NCBI GenBank assembly: GCA_035275265.1 | Contig: DATENC010000017.1 | Coordinates: forward strand, 212,628-276,627 | Direction of reading: 5' to 3' | DNA length: 64,000 nt | From: JACQAP01 sp035275265 | Lineage (GTDB): Bacteria > Pseudomonadota > Gammaproteobacteria > Burkholderiales > JACQAP01 | Part shown: positions 1 to 8,404 of the stretch, in pieces | Layout: each line of letters begins with the position of its first letter | Numbering within the stretch: the first letter of the stretch is position 1 | Position numbers and translations under genes: made by a program | Notes under the pieces: generated by a model | The model's database searches: none | Told to the model about the DNA's origin: nothing | What the model saw: the letters and a program-made list of their open reading frames with translations, nothing else

Positions 1-90
1 TTCGAAGAACAACTCGTAGAAATCGCCCATCCGGTAGAACAGCAACTTGTCGGGATGTTGCGCCTTGATGCGAAGATATTGCTGCATCAC
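1..90 (-). CDS. mutS: DNA mismatch repair protein MutS, N-terminal fragment
   Basis: The gene runs off the left edge; 30 codons are visible. They read MQQYLRIKAQHPDKLLFYRM and then GDFYELFFE, the highly conserved start of the MutS mismatch-binding domain. It recognises mispairs in replicated DNA and recruits MutL. The residues just upstream in the same frame (LSHSPV before MQQY) also match the usual MutS leader. The true start may therefore be a GTG at 168, ten bases after an in-frame stop; GTG 90 is the conservative choice. The identification is firm, the start is not. Confidence 0.85.
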   Translation of the reverse strand, partial: MMQQYLRIKAQHPDKLLFYRMGDFYELFFE

Positions 91-452
91 AGGGCTGTGA
101 CTTAATGTGCTGATTTGACGGCCTCTTTTAGCTGCGCGCGCCGAACAAACTATCTGCGCGACGAGCACTCTAAATCAAAGTGTTGGGGTCTTGGCAAAAA
201 CGAAAGCCAGGTACCAGCATGTTTGCGCATCCAGTCCAGCGACCGCACCGCTTCAGTTAGACGCCGTTTACACAACGCTCGGGTCCAGATGCGGGATGCT
301 CGCCGTGGTTGATCCCGTCGATGCGGAAGCCAACGTTGCCGATATACCGCAAAAGCCATACACTTCCGACCCGTTTCTTTAACACTGTCCATCCGTAGAG
401 CCTTGAGTGGGGCCCATCCGGTTGTGCTCGGCGCTTGAAAATCACGCACCCC
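91..452. other. intergenic region, no supported gene
   Basis: This 362-bp gap lies between the divergent mutS and kinase genes and should hold promoters for both. Short open frames exist on both strands, but none has a ribosome site, family motif or consistent coding character. The first part may encode a mutS N-terminal extension (start at 168). I see nothing else I can name. Confidence 0.4.
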
Positions 453-1271
453 ATGCCGGAAAAAAATCAGCCTCCCGCCGCCAGTCGCCAGAATTGGAAG
501 GGATTCGAAGTTCGTGGAGTGCGTGAACTTCCTGGTGCGCTCGAGCAATCGAGGCGTCTCGAGGCGTTGGCTCATTTGAGTGGCGAAGTCGCGCACGACG
601 TCAACAATGCTCTGCAGGTGATACAAAACGCCGTGGAGATATTGCGCCGGCGTCTGCCTTCGGCCGAGGCCGAAGTTACGGGCCTGGTTGACATGCTGGC
701 GCGCAATTCAAACCGGGCCTCGAGCCTCATGCTGCGGCTGCTGGCGTTTTCCGGCCGGCTACCGCTAGAGCCGAGAGCCGTGGACGCGAATCACTTTATC
801 GCGGGCATAGCGGTCCAGTTGCGGGAGGCGACCGGGACGGGCGCCATCGCCGTCGAAACCGTGCTCGGCGATGGAGTGTGGGGAATATCTGCCGATCCTG
901 ATAGGCTCCGAGCCGCGATGCTAAGTCTTACCACTAATGGCCAAGAAGCCATGCCGCGCGGCGGAACGCTCACAATCGAAAGCGGGAATGTCTGCATCGA
1001 CAAAAGCACCATGGCAAACGGCAACCGCGTGCCTCCGGGCGAATATGTGTCAATCATTGTCCGGGACAACGGGACCGGCATGACCCCGGAAGTCGTCTCC
1101 AAAGTTTTCGACCCGTATTTCACCACAAAGGAAACGGGTTACGGCACAGGCCTCGGGCTGTCACAGGTCTATGGATTCATGAAGCAATCGAACGGATACA
1201 TCGATATCAATAGCTCTCCGGGCAGCGGCACCAGTGTGACGCTGTTCTTCCCGCGCATAGCAGTCGCTTAG
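453..1271 (+). CDS. sensor histidine kinase without input domain
   Basis: A 272-residue protein that is almost only a kinase core. The phospho-acceptor helix holds H48 in the motif VAHDVNNAL. The ATP-binding domain shows an N-box (TNGQEAMPRGG), a G1 box (DNGTGM), an F box (FDPYFTTK) and a G2 box (GTGLGLSQVYG). This set is typical of the NtrB/hybrid-kinase branch. There is no membrane segment, PAS or GAF domain, so the signal must come through a partner or the first 35 residues. The receiver protein 16 bp downstream is the likely target. A TTG at 435 is an alternative start; ATG 453 is preferred. Confidence 0.8.
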   Translation: MPEKNQPPAASRQNWKGFEVRGVRELPGALEQSRRLEALAHLSGEVAHDVNNALQVIQNAVEILRRRLPSAEAEVTGLVDMLARNSNRASSLMLRLLAFSGRLPLEPRAVDANHFIAGIAVQLREATGTGAIAVETVLGDGVWGISADPDRLRAAMLSLTTNGQEAMPRGGTLTIESGNVCIDKSTMANGNRVPPGEYVSIIVRDNGTGMTPEVVSKVFDPYFTTKETGYGTGLGLSQVYGFMKQSNGYIDINSSPGSGTSVTLFFPRIAVA

Positions 1272-1287
1272 CCTTGGCCCGCGCCTC

Positions 1288-1686
1288 ATGACAAATAACG
1301 TGCTGGTCATCGATGACAACGAGGATGTCAGAACTCTAATTCAGTTGGCTCTGGAAGCCGAAGGCTTCCACGTAGCGGTCGCCGCAAACGGCCACGAAGG
1401 AATGGGGCTGCTGCGCGAGAAAATGGCCGAGGTCGTCGTGACGGACATATTGATGCCAGAACAGGACGGCATCGAGACGATCGCGGAACTGCGCAGGGAC
1501 TTTCCGGACGTCAAAATCATTGCTATCTCGGGCGCCCTTTCGGCCACCGGGTTCGACTATCTTCGCGTTCCGATCCAGCTTGGCGTAGCGCGGATTCTGA
1601 GAAAGCCCTTCGATATTCAGGAGTTGGTCGGCGCGATTCGGGAATTGGTTTTGACGATGGATAAACCGGACAGCTCGAAACAGTGA
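1288..1686 (+). CDS. single-domain response regulator (CheY-like receiver)
   Basis: A 132-residue stand-alone receiver. It has the acidic pair D9/D10, the phosphorylation site D53 in VVVTDILMPEQDG, the switch residue S81 in AISGA, and K106 in LRKPF. It has no output domain, so it acts by protein contact or as a phosphorelay step. It begins 16 bp after the kinase gene, and the two form a two-component pair. Its target cannot be told from the sequence. Confidence 0.85.
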   Translation: MTNNVLVIDDNEDVRTLIQLALEAEGFHVAVAANGHEGMGLLREKMAEVVVTDILMPEQDGIETIAELRRDFPDVKIIAISGALSATGFDYLRVPIQLGVARILRKPFDIQELVGAIRELVLTMDKPDSSKQ

Positions 1687-1701
1687 GGCGTAGTACCGTT
1701 T

Positions 1702-2499
1702 TCAGCTTTTCATTTTTGCAGTCAGATGCGGCTGGAGCACGTGAAGCATCTGGCTGAAGATTTTTGGGCTACCGGCGACGATCTGCCCGCGCTCCATGAA
1801 TTTGTCGTTACCCTCGAAGTCGCCGACCAGTCCGCCGGACTCGGTGATCATGAGTACTCCCGCCGCCATGTCCCACGGAGAGAGCCCAATTTCCCAGAAG
1901 CCGTCGAAATGCCCTGCCGCGACGGCGGCCAAGTCAAGAGCTGCCGCACCCGGGCGGCGCACTCCGGCGCACTTGGTCATCATGTCCCTGAGCATCGCGT
2001 TGTAGGCGTCCAGGTATTCGAACATTCGGAACGGAAAGCCGGTGCCGATCAATCCGTCGATAAGCTTATCGCGCCTGGATACCCGCAGCCGCTTGTCGTT
2101 TAGATATGCGCCGCGGCCGCGCGAGGCGGTGTAGAGGTCGTTGCGGGTCGGATCGAAAATCACGCCCTGCATCGGCACGCCCTTGTGCAACAAGCCGATG
2201 GAAACGCAATACTGTGGAAAACCATGCAGGAAGTTCGTGGTGCCGTCGAGCGGGTCGATGATCCACACGTATTCCGATTCGCCGGAAGCGCCGCTTTCCT
2301 CTGCTAGAATCGCGTGCTCCGGATACGCGCTCTTGATTACGTCGATGATCGCTTCTTCAGATGCGCGATCCACTTCGGAGACCAGGTCGTTAAGGCTCTT
2401 GTGCTTGATGGTCAGAACGTCAAGATTCTGCGATGCGCGGCTAATGATGCTACCGGCACGGCGCGCGGCTTTCACCGCGATGTTGAGCATCGGATGCAT
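1702..2499 (-). CDS. suhB: inositol-1-monophosphatase family protein SuhB
   Basis: A 265-residue Mg2+-dependent phosphatase of the IMPase family, also known in Enterobacteria as a factor in rRNA antitermination. The metal site is complete: E67/E68 in AEESG, D82 and D85 in WIIDPLDGTTNF, and a distal WDMAAG motif near residue 213. The start MHPMLNIAVKAARRAG matches E. coli SuhB closely, so ATG 2499 was chosen over an upstream frame extension to 2640. It is divergent from trmJ with a 44-bp shared promoter gap. The arrangement suhB/trmJ/cysE is common in betaproteobacteria. Confidence 0.93.
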   Translation of the reverse strand: MHPMLNIAVKAARRAGSIISRASQNLDVLTIKHKSLNDLVSEVDRASEEAIIDVIKSAYPEHAILAEESGASGESEYVWIIDPLDGTTNFLHGFPQYCVSIGLLHKGVPMQGVIFDPTRNDLYTASRGRGAYLNDKRLRVSRRDKLIDGLIGTGFPFRMFEYLDAYNAMLRDMMTKCAGVRRPGAAALDLAAVAAGHFDGFWEIGLSPWDMAAGVLMITESGGLVGDFEGNDKFMERGQIVAGSPKIFSQMLHVLQPHLTAKMKS

Positions 2500-2543
2500 G
2501 AAGAGTGGGGCGTTGGCAAAGAACGAAGCCGCAATTCTATTCG

Positions 2544-3284
2544 ATGATGACCCCAACCGCACTTGACCGAGTGCGGGTCGTGCTTTGCGAAACCAGTCAC
2601 CCCGGCAACATTGGAGCCGCCGCTCGCGCGATGAAGACAATGGGATTGTCGCGCCTTGTCCTCGTCAAACCGAAGTGCTTTCCCCATGCCGATGCGGAAG
2701 CGTTTGCTTCCGGTGCGCTCGATGTGCTTCGGGAGGCCGTTGTTTGCGACAGCCTCGAAATCGCACTCGCAGGGACGGTTCTGGCGGTGGCTTCGACCTC
2801 GCGTCATCGTGACCTTACGCACGAAGTCGTGGACTGCCGCGAGGCCTGCAAACGCCTAATGCAGGAGGCTACACAGAGCGAAGTGGCGTTGGTCTTCGGC
2901 CCTGAACGGACCGGGCTTACCGTTCATGACGTAAACAAGTGCCACTTGATTGCCGCAATCTCGGCTAATCCCGCCTATGCCTCGCTGAATCTGGCGCAGG
3001 CGGTGCAGGTATTTGCGTACGAGATGAGCATGGATGCAGGCGGGGTTGCGATAACTACGCAAGGAAATTCAGAGGTGGCGACCCACGATGAAGCCGAGGG
3101 TTTCTATCGCCAGCTTGAAGACGTCTTCCACGTCAGCGGATTTCTCGATCCTCAAAATCCGAAACGCCTGATGCAGCGCATGCGCAGGCTGTTCGCCCGT
3201 TCGCGCCTGGAGAAGGAGGAAGTAAACATTCTTCGCGGGTTTCTGCGTGCGGTTCGAGAACGCATCCGCGCCAAGAACGAATAG
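2544..3284 (+). CDS. trmJ: tRNA (cytidine/uridine-2'-O-)-methyltransferase TrmJ
   Basis: A 246-residue SPOUT-class enzyme that methylates the ribose 2'-OH of residue 32 in several tRNAs using SAM. SPOUT motifs are clear: NIGAAARAM near the N-terminus, LVFGPERTGL in the middle, and SLNLAQAVQVFAYEM in the knot. A helical C-terminal extension, usual for TrmJ, follows. Start ATG 2544 gives the E. coli length exactly; the frame extends upstream to 2505 but only into the suhB promoter region. Its stop codon lies inside an IscR-like box that serves cysE. Confidence 0.93.
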   Translation: MMTPTALDRVRVVLCETSHPGNIGAAARAMKTMGLSRLVLVKPKCFPHADAEAFASGALDVLREAVVCDSLEIALAGTVLAVASTSRHRDLTHEVVDCREACKRLMQEATQSEVALVFGPERTGLTVHDVNKCHLIAAISANPAYASLNLAQAVQVFAYEMSMDAGGVAITTQGNSEVATHDEAEGFYRQLEDVFHVSGFLDPQNPKRLMQRMRRLFARSRLEKEEVNILRGFLRAVRERIRAKNE

Positions 3285-3305
3285 TTGACTAAAACAGTCA
3301 TAATT
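3281..3305 (+). promoter_or_regulatory. IscR-type box upstream of cysE
   Basis: The stretch carries the dyad TTGACTAAAACAGTCA preceded by ATAG. By hand it agrees with about 21 of 25 positions of the type 1 IscR consensus (ATASYYGACT-RWWW-YAGTCRRSTAT). TTGACT could also be a -35 element for cysE. It overlaps the trmJ stop codon and ends 33 bp before the cysE start. This suggests that cysE is tied to Fe-S status together with the iscR operon. No footprint is known to me; the call is from pattern only. Confidence 0.6.
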
Positions 3306-3338
3306 ACGAAAATACCTGAAACTTCGAAGGTTTCCTCT

Positions 3339-4091
3339 ATGTTCAGGCGAATTCGTGAAGAGATATGCGTGGTATTCGAACGAGATCCGGCCGCGCGTTC
3401 GGCTTGGGAGGTCATCACCTGCTATCCGGGTTTTCATGCCTTACAGTTCCATCGGCTTTCAAATCGACTGTGGGGCGTGGGGCTGAAGTGGCTGGCGCGT
3501 TTCGTTTCTCACATCGGTCGCTGGCTGACGGGCATTGAAATTCATCCCGGCGCGACCATCGGAAGGCGCTTTTTCATCGATCACGGCATGGGCGTGGTGA
3601 TCGGCGAAACCGCGCTGATTGGGGACGATTGCACGCTCTATCACGGGGTTACGCTCGGGGGTACCTCGTGGAACAAGGGCAAGCGCCATCCCACCCTCGG
3701 CAACGGTGTGGTGGTTGGCGCAGGCGCCAAGATCCTTGGCCCGGTCACGATAGGCGATGGGGCCAAAGTCGGCTCGAATGCGGTGGTGGTGAAGGATGTG
3801 CCGGCGCGTGCGACCGCGGTTGGTATCCCGGCGCGGATCCTGGACGACGAATCCATGACTGCCCGCGAACAGACTGCTGAAAAGATGGGGTTTTCTGCTT
3901 ATGGGATCGGCCCGGACATGAACGACCCGATGGTAAAGGCGATCCACGGACTGATCGATCACAGCGTGTCCGCAGATAAGCGTATCGAATACATCCTGGA
4001 GCAGCTTGTCCGCATGGGTTGCAAGGTCGAAGACGCTCGGGCCACGGCTGATAAGTTCGACCCTTCCTACCTGAATAGAATTGTTGACTAA
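3339..4091 (+). CDS. cysE: serine O-acetyltransferase CysE
   Basis: A 250-residue enzyme that makes O-acetylserine from serine and acetyl-CoA, the committed step to cysteine. The N-terminal helical domain (DPAARSAWEVITCYPGFHAL) is followed by left-handed beta-helix hexapeptide repeats with IDHGMGVVIGETA and GVTLGGTSW, which hold the catalytic His and the acetyl-CoA site. ATG 3339 begins MFRRIREEI; an upstream TTG at 3285 would overlap the IscR-like box and is rejected. It sits directly before iscR, so cysteine supply is placed next to the desulfurases that consume it. Confidence 0.93.
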   Translation: MFRRIREEICVVFERDPAARSAWEVITCYPGFHALQFHRLSNRLWGVGLKWLARFVSHIGRWLTGIEIHPGATIGRRFFIDHGMGVVIGETALIGDDCTLYHGVTLGGTSWNKGKRHPTLGNGVVVGAGAKILGPVTIGDGAKVGSNAVVVKDVPARATAVGIPARILDDESMTAREQTAEKMGFSAYGIGPDMNDPMVKAIHGLIDHSVSADKRIEYILEQLVRMGCKVEDARATADKFDPSYLNRIVD

Positions 4092-4133
4092 GATACTCGG
4101 ATTTGAGTATACTTGACTACATTAGTAGGATTT
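4080..4133 (+). promoter_or_regulatory. iscR promoter with two IscR-type boxes
   Basis: Two imperfect copies of the IscR box sit at 4080-4104 (core GTTGACTAAGATACTCGG) and 4109-4133 (core CTTGACTACATTAGTAGG). A good sigma-70 promoter lies among them: TTGACT at 4084-4089, an 18-bp spacer, and TATACT at 4108-4113. Box one covers the -35 element and box two covers the -10 and start region. That is the expected layout for autorepression of the operon by IscR holding a 2Fe-2S cluster. The first box overlaps the cysE stop codon, so cysE probably reads through into the operon. Confidence 0.65.
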
Positions 4134-4173
4134 ATAAGCGATTGTTTTCATGAATTATTGAGAAGAGGTAACC

Positions 4174-4659
4174 ATGCGACTCACGACCAAGGGGCGTTTT
4201 GCAGTAACCGCCATGATGGATCTGGCGATGCGCAACGGAGAAGGTCCGGTGACGCTGGCGAACATCAGCGACAGACAGAAAATTTCGTTGTCTTACCTCG
4301 AACAGCTCTTCGGCAAGCTGCGCCGGAAGGGATTGGTTTCCAGCGTGCGCGGTCCTGGCGGCGGTTACAACCTGGCGCGGCCGACCCGCGAGATATCCGT
4401 GGCCGACATCATCGTCGCGGTGGACGAACCCATCGATGCCACCCAGTGCGGGGGCAAGGAAAACTGCAAGGATGAGCAGAAGTGCATCACCCACGATCTG
4501 TGGACCGACCTCAACAAACAAATCTTCGACTACCTCGGCGCGGTGAAACTATCCGAGCTCGTGGCGAAGCAAACGAAGAGGTCCTCCGATGTGGCGGTCA
4601 TGCAGATGCACGACAACCGCCAGAATCTCGCGAAACCGAAAGAACCGGCACCAGTCTGA
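4174..4659 (+). CDS. iscR: Fe-S assembly transcriptional regulator IscR
   Basis: A 161-residue Rrf2-family winged-helix regulator. The N-terminal helix-turn-helix (ISLSYLEQLFGKLRRKGLV) and the wing (RGPGGGYNLAR) are typical. The cluster ligands C92, C98, C104 and H107 are all present in the QCGGKENCKDEQKCITH segment. With a 2Fe-2S cluster it represses its own operon; without one it can activate stress genes. It is first of a tightly spaced unit running to nfu at 12038. The ribosome site AGAAGAGG lies before ATG 4174. Confidence 0.95.
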   Translation: MRLTTKGRFAVTAMMDLAMRNGEGPVTLANISDRQKISLSYLEQLFGKLRRKGLVSSVRGPGGGYNLARPTREISVADIIVAVDEPIDATQCGGKENCKDEQKCITHDLWTDLNKQIFDYLGAVKLSELVAKQTKRSSDVAVMQMHDNRQNLAKPKEPAPV

Positions 4660-4669
4660 CGTGAACACG

Positions 4670-5812
4670 ATGCACGTCTATTTCGACCACAACTCCACCA
4701 CGGCTCCGGACGAGCGCGTGCTCGAGGCCATGCTGCCTTTTCATAAAGAGGAGTACGGCAACGCCTCCAGCCGCCACGAATTCGGCACTCGAGCGCGCAA
4801 GGCAGTGAATCGAGCCCGTGAGCAGGTCGCAAGACTCGTGAACGTCCAGGCCTCGCAGGTGGTCTTCGTGTCGGGCGGAACCGAAGCTAACAATCTGTTC
4901 GTTAACGGTGCGGCTGCGTACCTCAAGCCCACTCAGGTTGTCGTCAGCGGCATCGAGCATCCGTGCGTGGCGAAGCCTGGACAGGATCTGGCGCGTCACG
5001 GTTGGAAGCTACGCAAGCTTGCGGTACGGCCCAACGGGTTGGTCGATCTGGCCGATGTGGACGCGGCGCTCACCGACGCCACCGGCATGGTGTCGGTCAT
5101 GCTTGCCAACAACGAGACCGGTGTGATTCAGCCGGTTGCGGAGATTGCCGCGAAGGCGCGCGAGAAGCGCGCCTGGATGCATACCGACGCGGTGCAGGCG
5201 GTGGGCAAGATACCGGTGGATTTCGAAGCGCTGGGCGTGCACGCGATGACGATTTCGGCGCACAAGATCTACGGTCCGAAAGGCGCCGGCGCGCTGGTGG
5301 TGGACAAGCGCCTGGAGTTGAAACCGATCATCCACGGCGGCGGCCATGAAATGGGACTTCGCTCGGGGACCGAGAACGTGCCGGCGATTGTCGGGTTCGG
5401 CGCCGCGTGTGAACTCGCGCAAGAGCGAATGGATCACATCTCAGGTCATTTGCGGGCGTTGCGCGACCGCGCGGATCAAGGCGTATTGGAATTGGGTGCG
5501 GTGATTTTTGGCCGGGGCGCGCCGCGCATTCCGAATACCACGTACTTCGCCGTCCCCAATATCGACGGCGAGACCCTGGTAATCGAGCTCGACAAGGCCG
5601 GCTTCGCGGTGGCGAGTGGCGCCGCCTGCTCCAGCACCAGCACGGAACCCAGTGCGACGCTGCTGGCGATGGGCGTGGCACCCGAACTGGCGCGCGGTGC
5701 GGTGCGGGTGAGTTTCGGCGTGCACAACACGGCAAGGCAGGTCGAGGATTTTCTGCAGGCTTTGTCAGCGGTGCTCATCCGGCTGCGGCGCCTCGCGGCA
5801 ATCGCCGTTTGA
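4670..5812 (+). CDS. cysteine desulfurase, NifS/IscS type
   Basis: A 380-residue PLP enzyme that takes sulfur from cysteine and leaves alanine. The fold-type I features are H97, the PLP lysine K199 in SAHKIYGPKG, and the sulfur-carrying C320 in the loop SGAACSSTSTEP. The mobile loop and overall length place it with group I (IscS/NifS), not SufS. It begins 10 bp after iscR; GTG 4661 is an alternative start. It is odd that a second desulfurase (SufS) is encoded in the same operon. Whether it should be called iscS or nifS is not decidable here. Confidence 0.9.
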   Translation: MHVYFDHNSTTAPDERVLEAMLPFHKEEYGNASSRHEFGTRARKAVNRAREQVARLVNVQASQVVFVSGGTEANNLFVNGAAAYLKPTQVVVSGIEHPCVAKPGQDLARHGWKLRKLAVRPNGLVDLADVDAALTDATGMVSVMLANNETGVIQPVAEIAAKAREKRAWMHTDAVQAVGKIPVDFEALGVHAMTISAHKIYGPKGAGALVVDKRLELKPIIHGGGHEMGLRSGTENVPAIVGFGAACELAQERMDHISGHLRALRDRADQGVLELGAVIFGRGAPRIPNTTYFAVPNIDGETLVIELDKAGFAVASGAACSSTSTEPSATLLAMGVAPELARGAVRVSFGVHNTARQVEDFLQALSAVLIRLRRLAAIAV

Positions 5813-5842
5813 ATCTGACAATCAGCAAAAGGTGAATTGATC

Positions 5843-6166
5843 ATGGCAATTACTGTCACGGAAAACGCGGCGAAACATATTCGCGGCGCGCTGGCAAAGA
5901 GAGGCGGCGTAGGCCTTCGCTTTGGCGTGAGGAAAGTCGGTTGCTCGGGCTTTGCCTATACCTTCGACTACGCGCAGGAAGTCAACGCCGATGACCGGTT
6001 GTTCAAGTCCCAAGACGTCACGGTGGTGGTGGACAAGGACAGCCTGGAGTTTGTGGACGGCGCAGTGCTCGACTACGCGCGGGAGGGAATGAACGAGTCC
6101 TTCAAGGTCGAGAACCCGAAGGCGAAGGCGATGTGCGGCTGCGGCGAGAGCTTCAGCATCGCCTAA
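5843..6166 (+). CDS. iscA: A-type Fe-S carrier protein (IscA/SufA/HesB family)
   Basis: A 107-residue carrier that accepts iron or assembled clusters and passes them to apoproteins. The three invariant cysteines are C34 in VGCSGFAY and C98/C100 in the tail MCGCGESF. Start ATG 5843 is favoured over a TTG two codons upstream. It sits between the NifS-type desulfurase and sufB. The operon contains no IscU, HscA, HscB or ferredoxin gene, so this A-type protein serves a SUF scaffold. Confidence 0.9.
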   Translation: MAITVTENAAKHIRGALAKRGGVGLRFGVRKVGCSGFAYTFDYAQEVNADDRLFKSQDVTVVVDKDSLEFVDGAVLDYAREGMNESFKVENPKAKAMCGCGESFSIA

Positions 6167-6190
6167 AGAAAATTCCATCGAAGGCGTCTT

Positions 6191-7624
6191 GTGAGCGCAG
6201 TTATCCAGAATCTGGTCAATCAGCCCTACAAGCACGGGTTCGTTTCCGATATCGAGTCGGATACCGTGGCAAAGGGTCTGAACGAGGACGTCATCCGCCT
6301 GATATCGGCGAAGAAAGGCGAGCCAGAATGGCTGCTTGAATTCCGCCTGAATGCATACCGCCACTGGTTGACGATGCAGGAACCGACCTGGCCGAACGTG
6401 AAGTACCCGAAAATCGACTTTCAGGACATCAGCTATTTTTCCGCGCCAAGACCGAAAAAACTCGCGTCCATGGACGAAGTGGACCCGGAGCTGCTGCGCA
6501 CCTTTGAAAAGCTGGGCGTGCCGATGCACGAGCGCAAGACGCTCGCCGGCGTAGCGGTGGACGTGATCTTCGACAGCGTGTCCGTTGCAACCACCTACAA
6601 GAAAAAACTGGCCGAAGTCGGCGTAATCTTCTGTTCCTTTTCCGAGGCGGTTAGAGACCATCCAGAGCTGGTCAAGAAGTACCTCGGATCCGTGGTGCCG
6701 ACCGGTGACAATTTCTACGCCGCACTCAATTCCGCGGTGTTTACCGACGGCTCGTTCTGTTACATCCCCAGGGGCGTGCGTTGCCCGATGGATCTGTCCA
6801 CATATTTCCGTATCAATACCGAGCAGTCGGGCCAGTTCGAACGCACGCTGATCATCGCGGAGGAGGGCGCCTACGTGTCCTACCTCGAAGGCTGTACCGC
6901 GCCGAAATTCGACACCAACCAACTGCACGCGGCGGTCGTGGAGCTGGTGGCGCTGGATGATGCCGAGATCAAGTATTCGACAGTGCAGAACTGGTACGCG
7001 GGAGACGAGAACGGCAAAGGTGGAATCTACAATTTCGTCACCAAACGCGGTCTGTGCAAGGGAACGAACTCGAAGATTTCCTGGACCCAGGTCGAGACCG
7101 GTTCGGCAATCACCTGGAAGTATCCGTCCTGTGTGCTGCTGGGCGACAACTCGGTGGGCGAATTCTATTCGGTGGCGTTGACGAACCACCACCAACAGGC
7201 CGACACCGGCACCAAGATGATCCACATCGGCCGGAATACCCGCAGCAAGATCATCTCCAAGGGTATTTCCGCCGGGGTTTCGAACAACAGCTACCGCGGC
7301 CTGGTGAAAGTCGGCGCCAGGGCAGAGGGCGCGCGCAACTTCTCGCAATGCGACTCGATGCTGATCGGCGACCGCTGCGGCGCGAACACATTTCCGTACA
7401 TCCAGGTCAACAACAACTCGGCGAAAGTGGAGCACGAAGCCTCGACCTCGAAAATCGGCGAGGACCAACTCTTCTATTTCGCCAGCCGCGGAATCGGTAA
7501 CGAGGAAGCGGTATCGATGATCATCAACGGTTTTGTGCAAGATGTATTCGTGCAACTGCCGATGGAGTTCGCGGTAGAGGCCACCAAGCTCCTCGGACTC
7601 AAGCTCGAAGGAAGCGTCGGATGA
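6191..7624 (+). CDS. sufB: Fe-S cluster assembly protein SufB
   Basis: A 477-residue scaffold subunit of the SufBC2D complex, on which clusters are built. It shows the long conserved SufB core, with SAVFTDGSFCYIPRGVRCP, the YLEGCTAP segment and the C-terminal beta-helix ending in LFYFASRGI. Start is GTG 6191, giving MSAVIQNLVNQPYKHGF, a normal SufB beginning. The stop overlaps the sufC start by four bases (ATGA), so the two are translationally coupled. Confidence 0.96.
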   Translation: MSAVIQNLVNQPYKHGFVSDIESDTVAKGLNEDVIRLISAKKGEPEWLLEFRLNAYRHWLTMQEPTWPNVKYPKIDFQDISYFSAPRPKKLASMDEVDPELLRTFEKLGVPMHERKTLAGVAVDVIFDSVSVATTYKKKLAEVGVIFCSFSEAVRDHPELVKKYLGSVVPTGDNFYAALNSAVFTDGSFCYIPRGVRCPMDLSTYFRINTEQSGQFERTLIIAEEGAYVSYLEGCTAPKFDTNQLHAAVVELVALDDAEIKYSTVQNWYAGDENGKGGIYNFVTKRGLCKGTNSKISWTQVETGSAITWKYPSCVLLGDNSVGEFYSVALTNHHQQADTGTKMIHIGRNTRSKIISKGISAGVSNNSYRGLVKVGARAEGARNFSQCDSMLIGDRCGANTFPYIQVNNNSAKVEHEASTSKIGEDQLFYFASRGIGNEEAVSMIINGFVQDVFVQLPMEFAVEATKLLGLKLEGSVG

Positions 7625-8394
7625 TCAGGGAAAATGCGTCCGTGCTGCTGGAGGTCCGCGGCCTTTCCGCAAGAATCGCTGATCACAACATCCTCAAGGG
7701 AATCGATCTGACTGTGCGTGCGGCCGAAGTCCACGCGATCATGGGCCCGAACGGCTCTGGTAAGAGTACGTTGGCCAAAGTTCTTAGCGGGCATCCATCC
7801 TATGAAGTGACCGGCGGCGAAGTCTTGTTCGAAGGCAGGAACCTGCTTGAATTGGCGCCGGAAGAGCGCGCCCGGGCTGGTCTGTTCCTCGGCTTTCAGT
7901 ATCCGATCGAGGTGCCAGGTGTCACCAACAGCGCTTTTCTGCGCCTGGCGTACAACACTGTGCAGGGTACGCGCGGGAAGGAAGAACTGGATCCGCTGGA
8001 GTTCGACGACCTCGTGCGCGGAAAAATGAAAATGCTGGATATCGATCCGTCGTTCCTCGGGCGCAGCCTGAACGCCGGTTTTTCCGGCGGCGAGAAGAAA
8101 CGCAACGAGATCCTGCAGATGGCGCTTCTGGAACCGAAGCTCGCGGTGCTGGACGAGACTGACTCGGGCCTGGATATCGACGCCTTGCGGGTAGTGGCGA
8201 ACGGCATCAACAAGCTGCACACCTCCGACAACGGCATCGTGTTGGTGACGCACTACCAACGCATGCTCAACTACATTGTGCCGGATTACGTGCACGTGAT
8301 GGAAGGCGGTCGGATCATCAGAACCGGCGACAAGTCGCTTGCGCTCGAGCTCGAAGCCCGTGGATACGATTGGGTGACGAAGGAGGCGGCGTGA
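7621..8394 (+). CDS. sufC: Fe-S cluster assembly ATPase SufC
   Basis: A 257-residue ABC-type ATPase that drives shape changes in SufB-SufD. The Walker A motif GPNGSGKST, signature FSGGEKKRNEI and Walker B AVLDETDSGLDID are intact. The D in place of the usual P after LDE is typical of SufC. It has no membrane partner; the family is cytosolic. Start ATG 7621 overlaps the sufB stop. sufD follows after 10 bp. Confidence 0.96.
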   Translation: MIRENASVLLEVRGLSARIADHNILKGIDLTVRAAEVHAIMGPNGSGKSTLAKVLSGHPSYEVTGGEVLFEGRNLLELAPEERARAGLFLGFQYPIEVPGVTNSAFLRLAYNTVQGTRGKEELDPLEFDDLVRGKMKMLDIDPSFLGRSLNAGFSGGEKKRNEILQMALLEPKLAVLDETDSGLDIDALRVVANGINKLHTSDNGIVLVTHYQRMLNYIVPDYVHVMEGGRIIRTGDKSLALELEARGYDWVTKEAA

Positions 8395-8404
8395 GTGTAA
8401 TCGC

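Noticed and set aside
5822..7555. 577-codon minus-strand open frame opposite iscA and sufB
   Set aside because: It is the mirror of conserved sufB; its translation has no family features and is Val/Arg/His-rich as GC antisense frames are.
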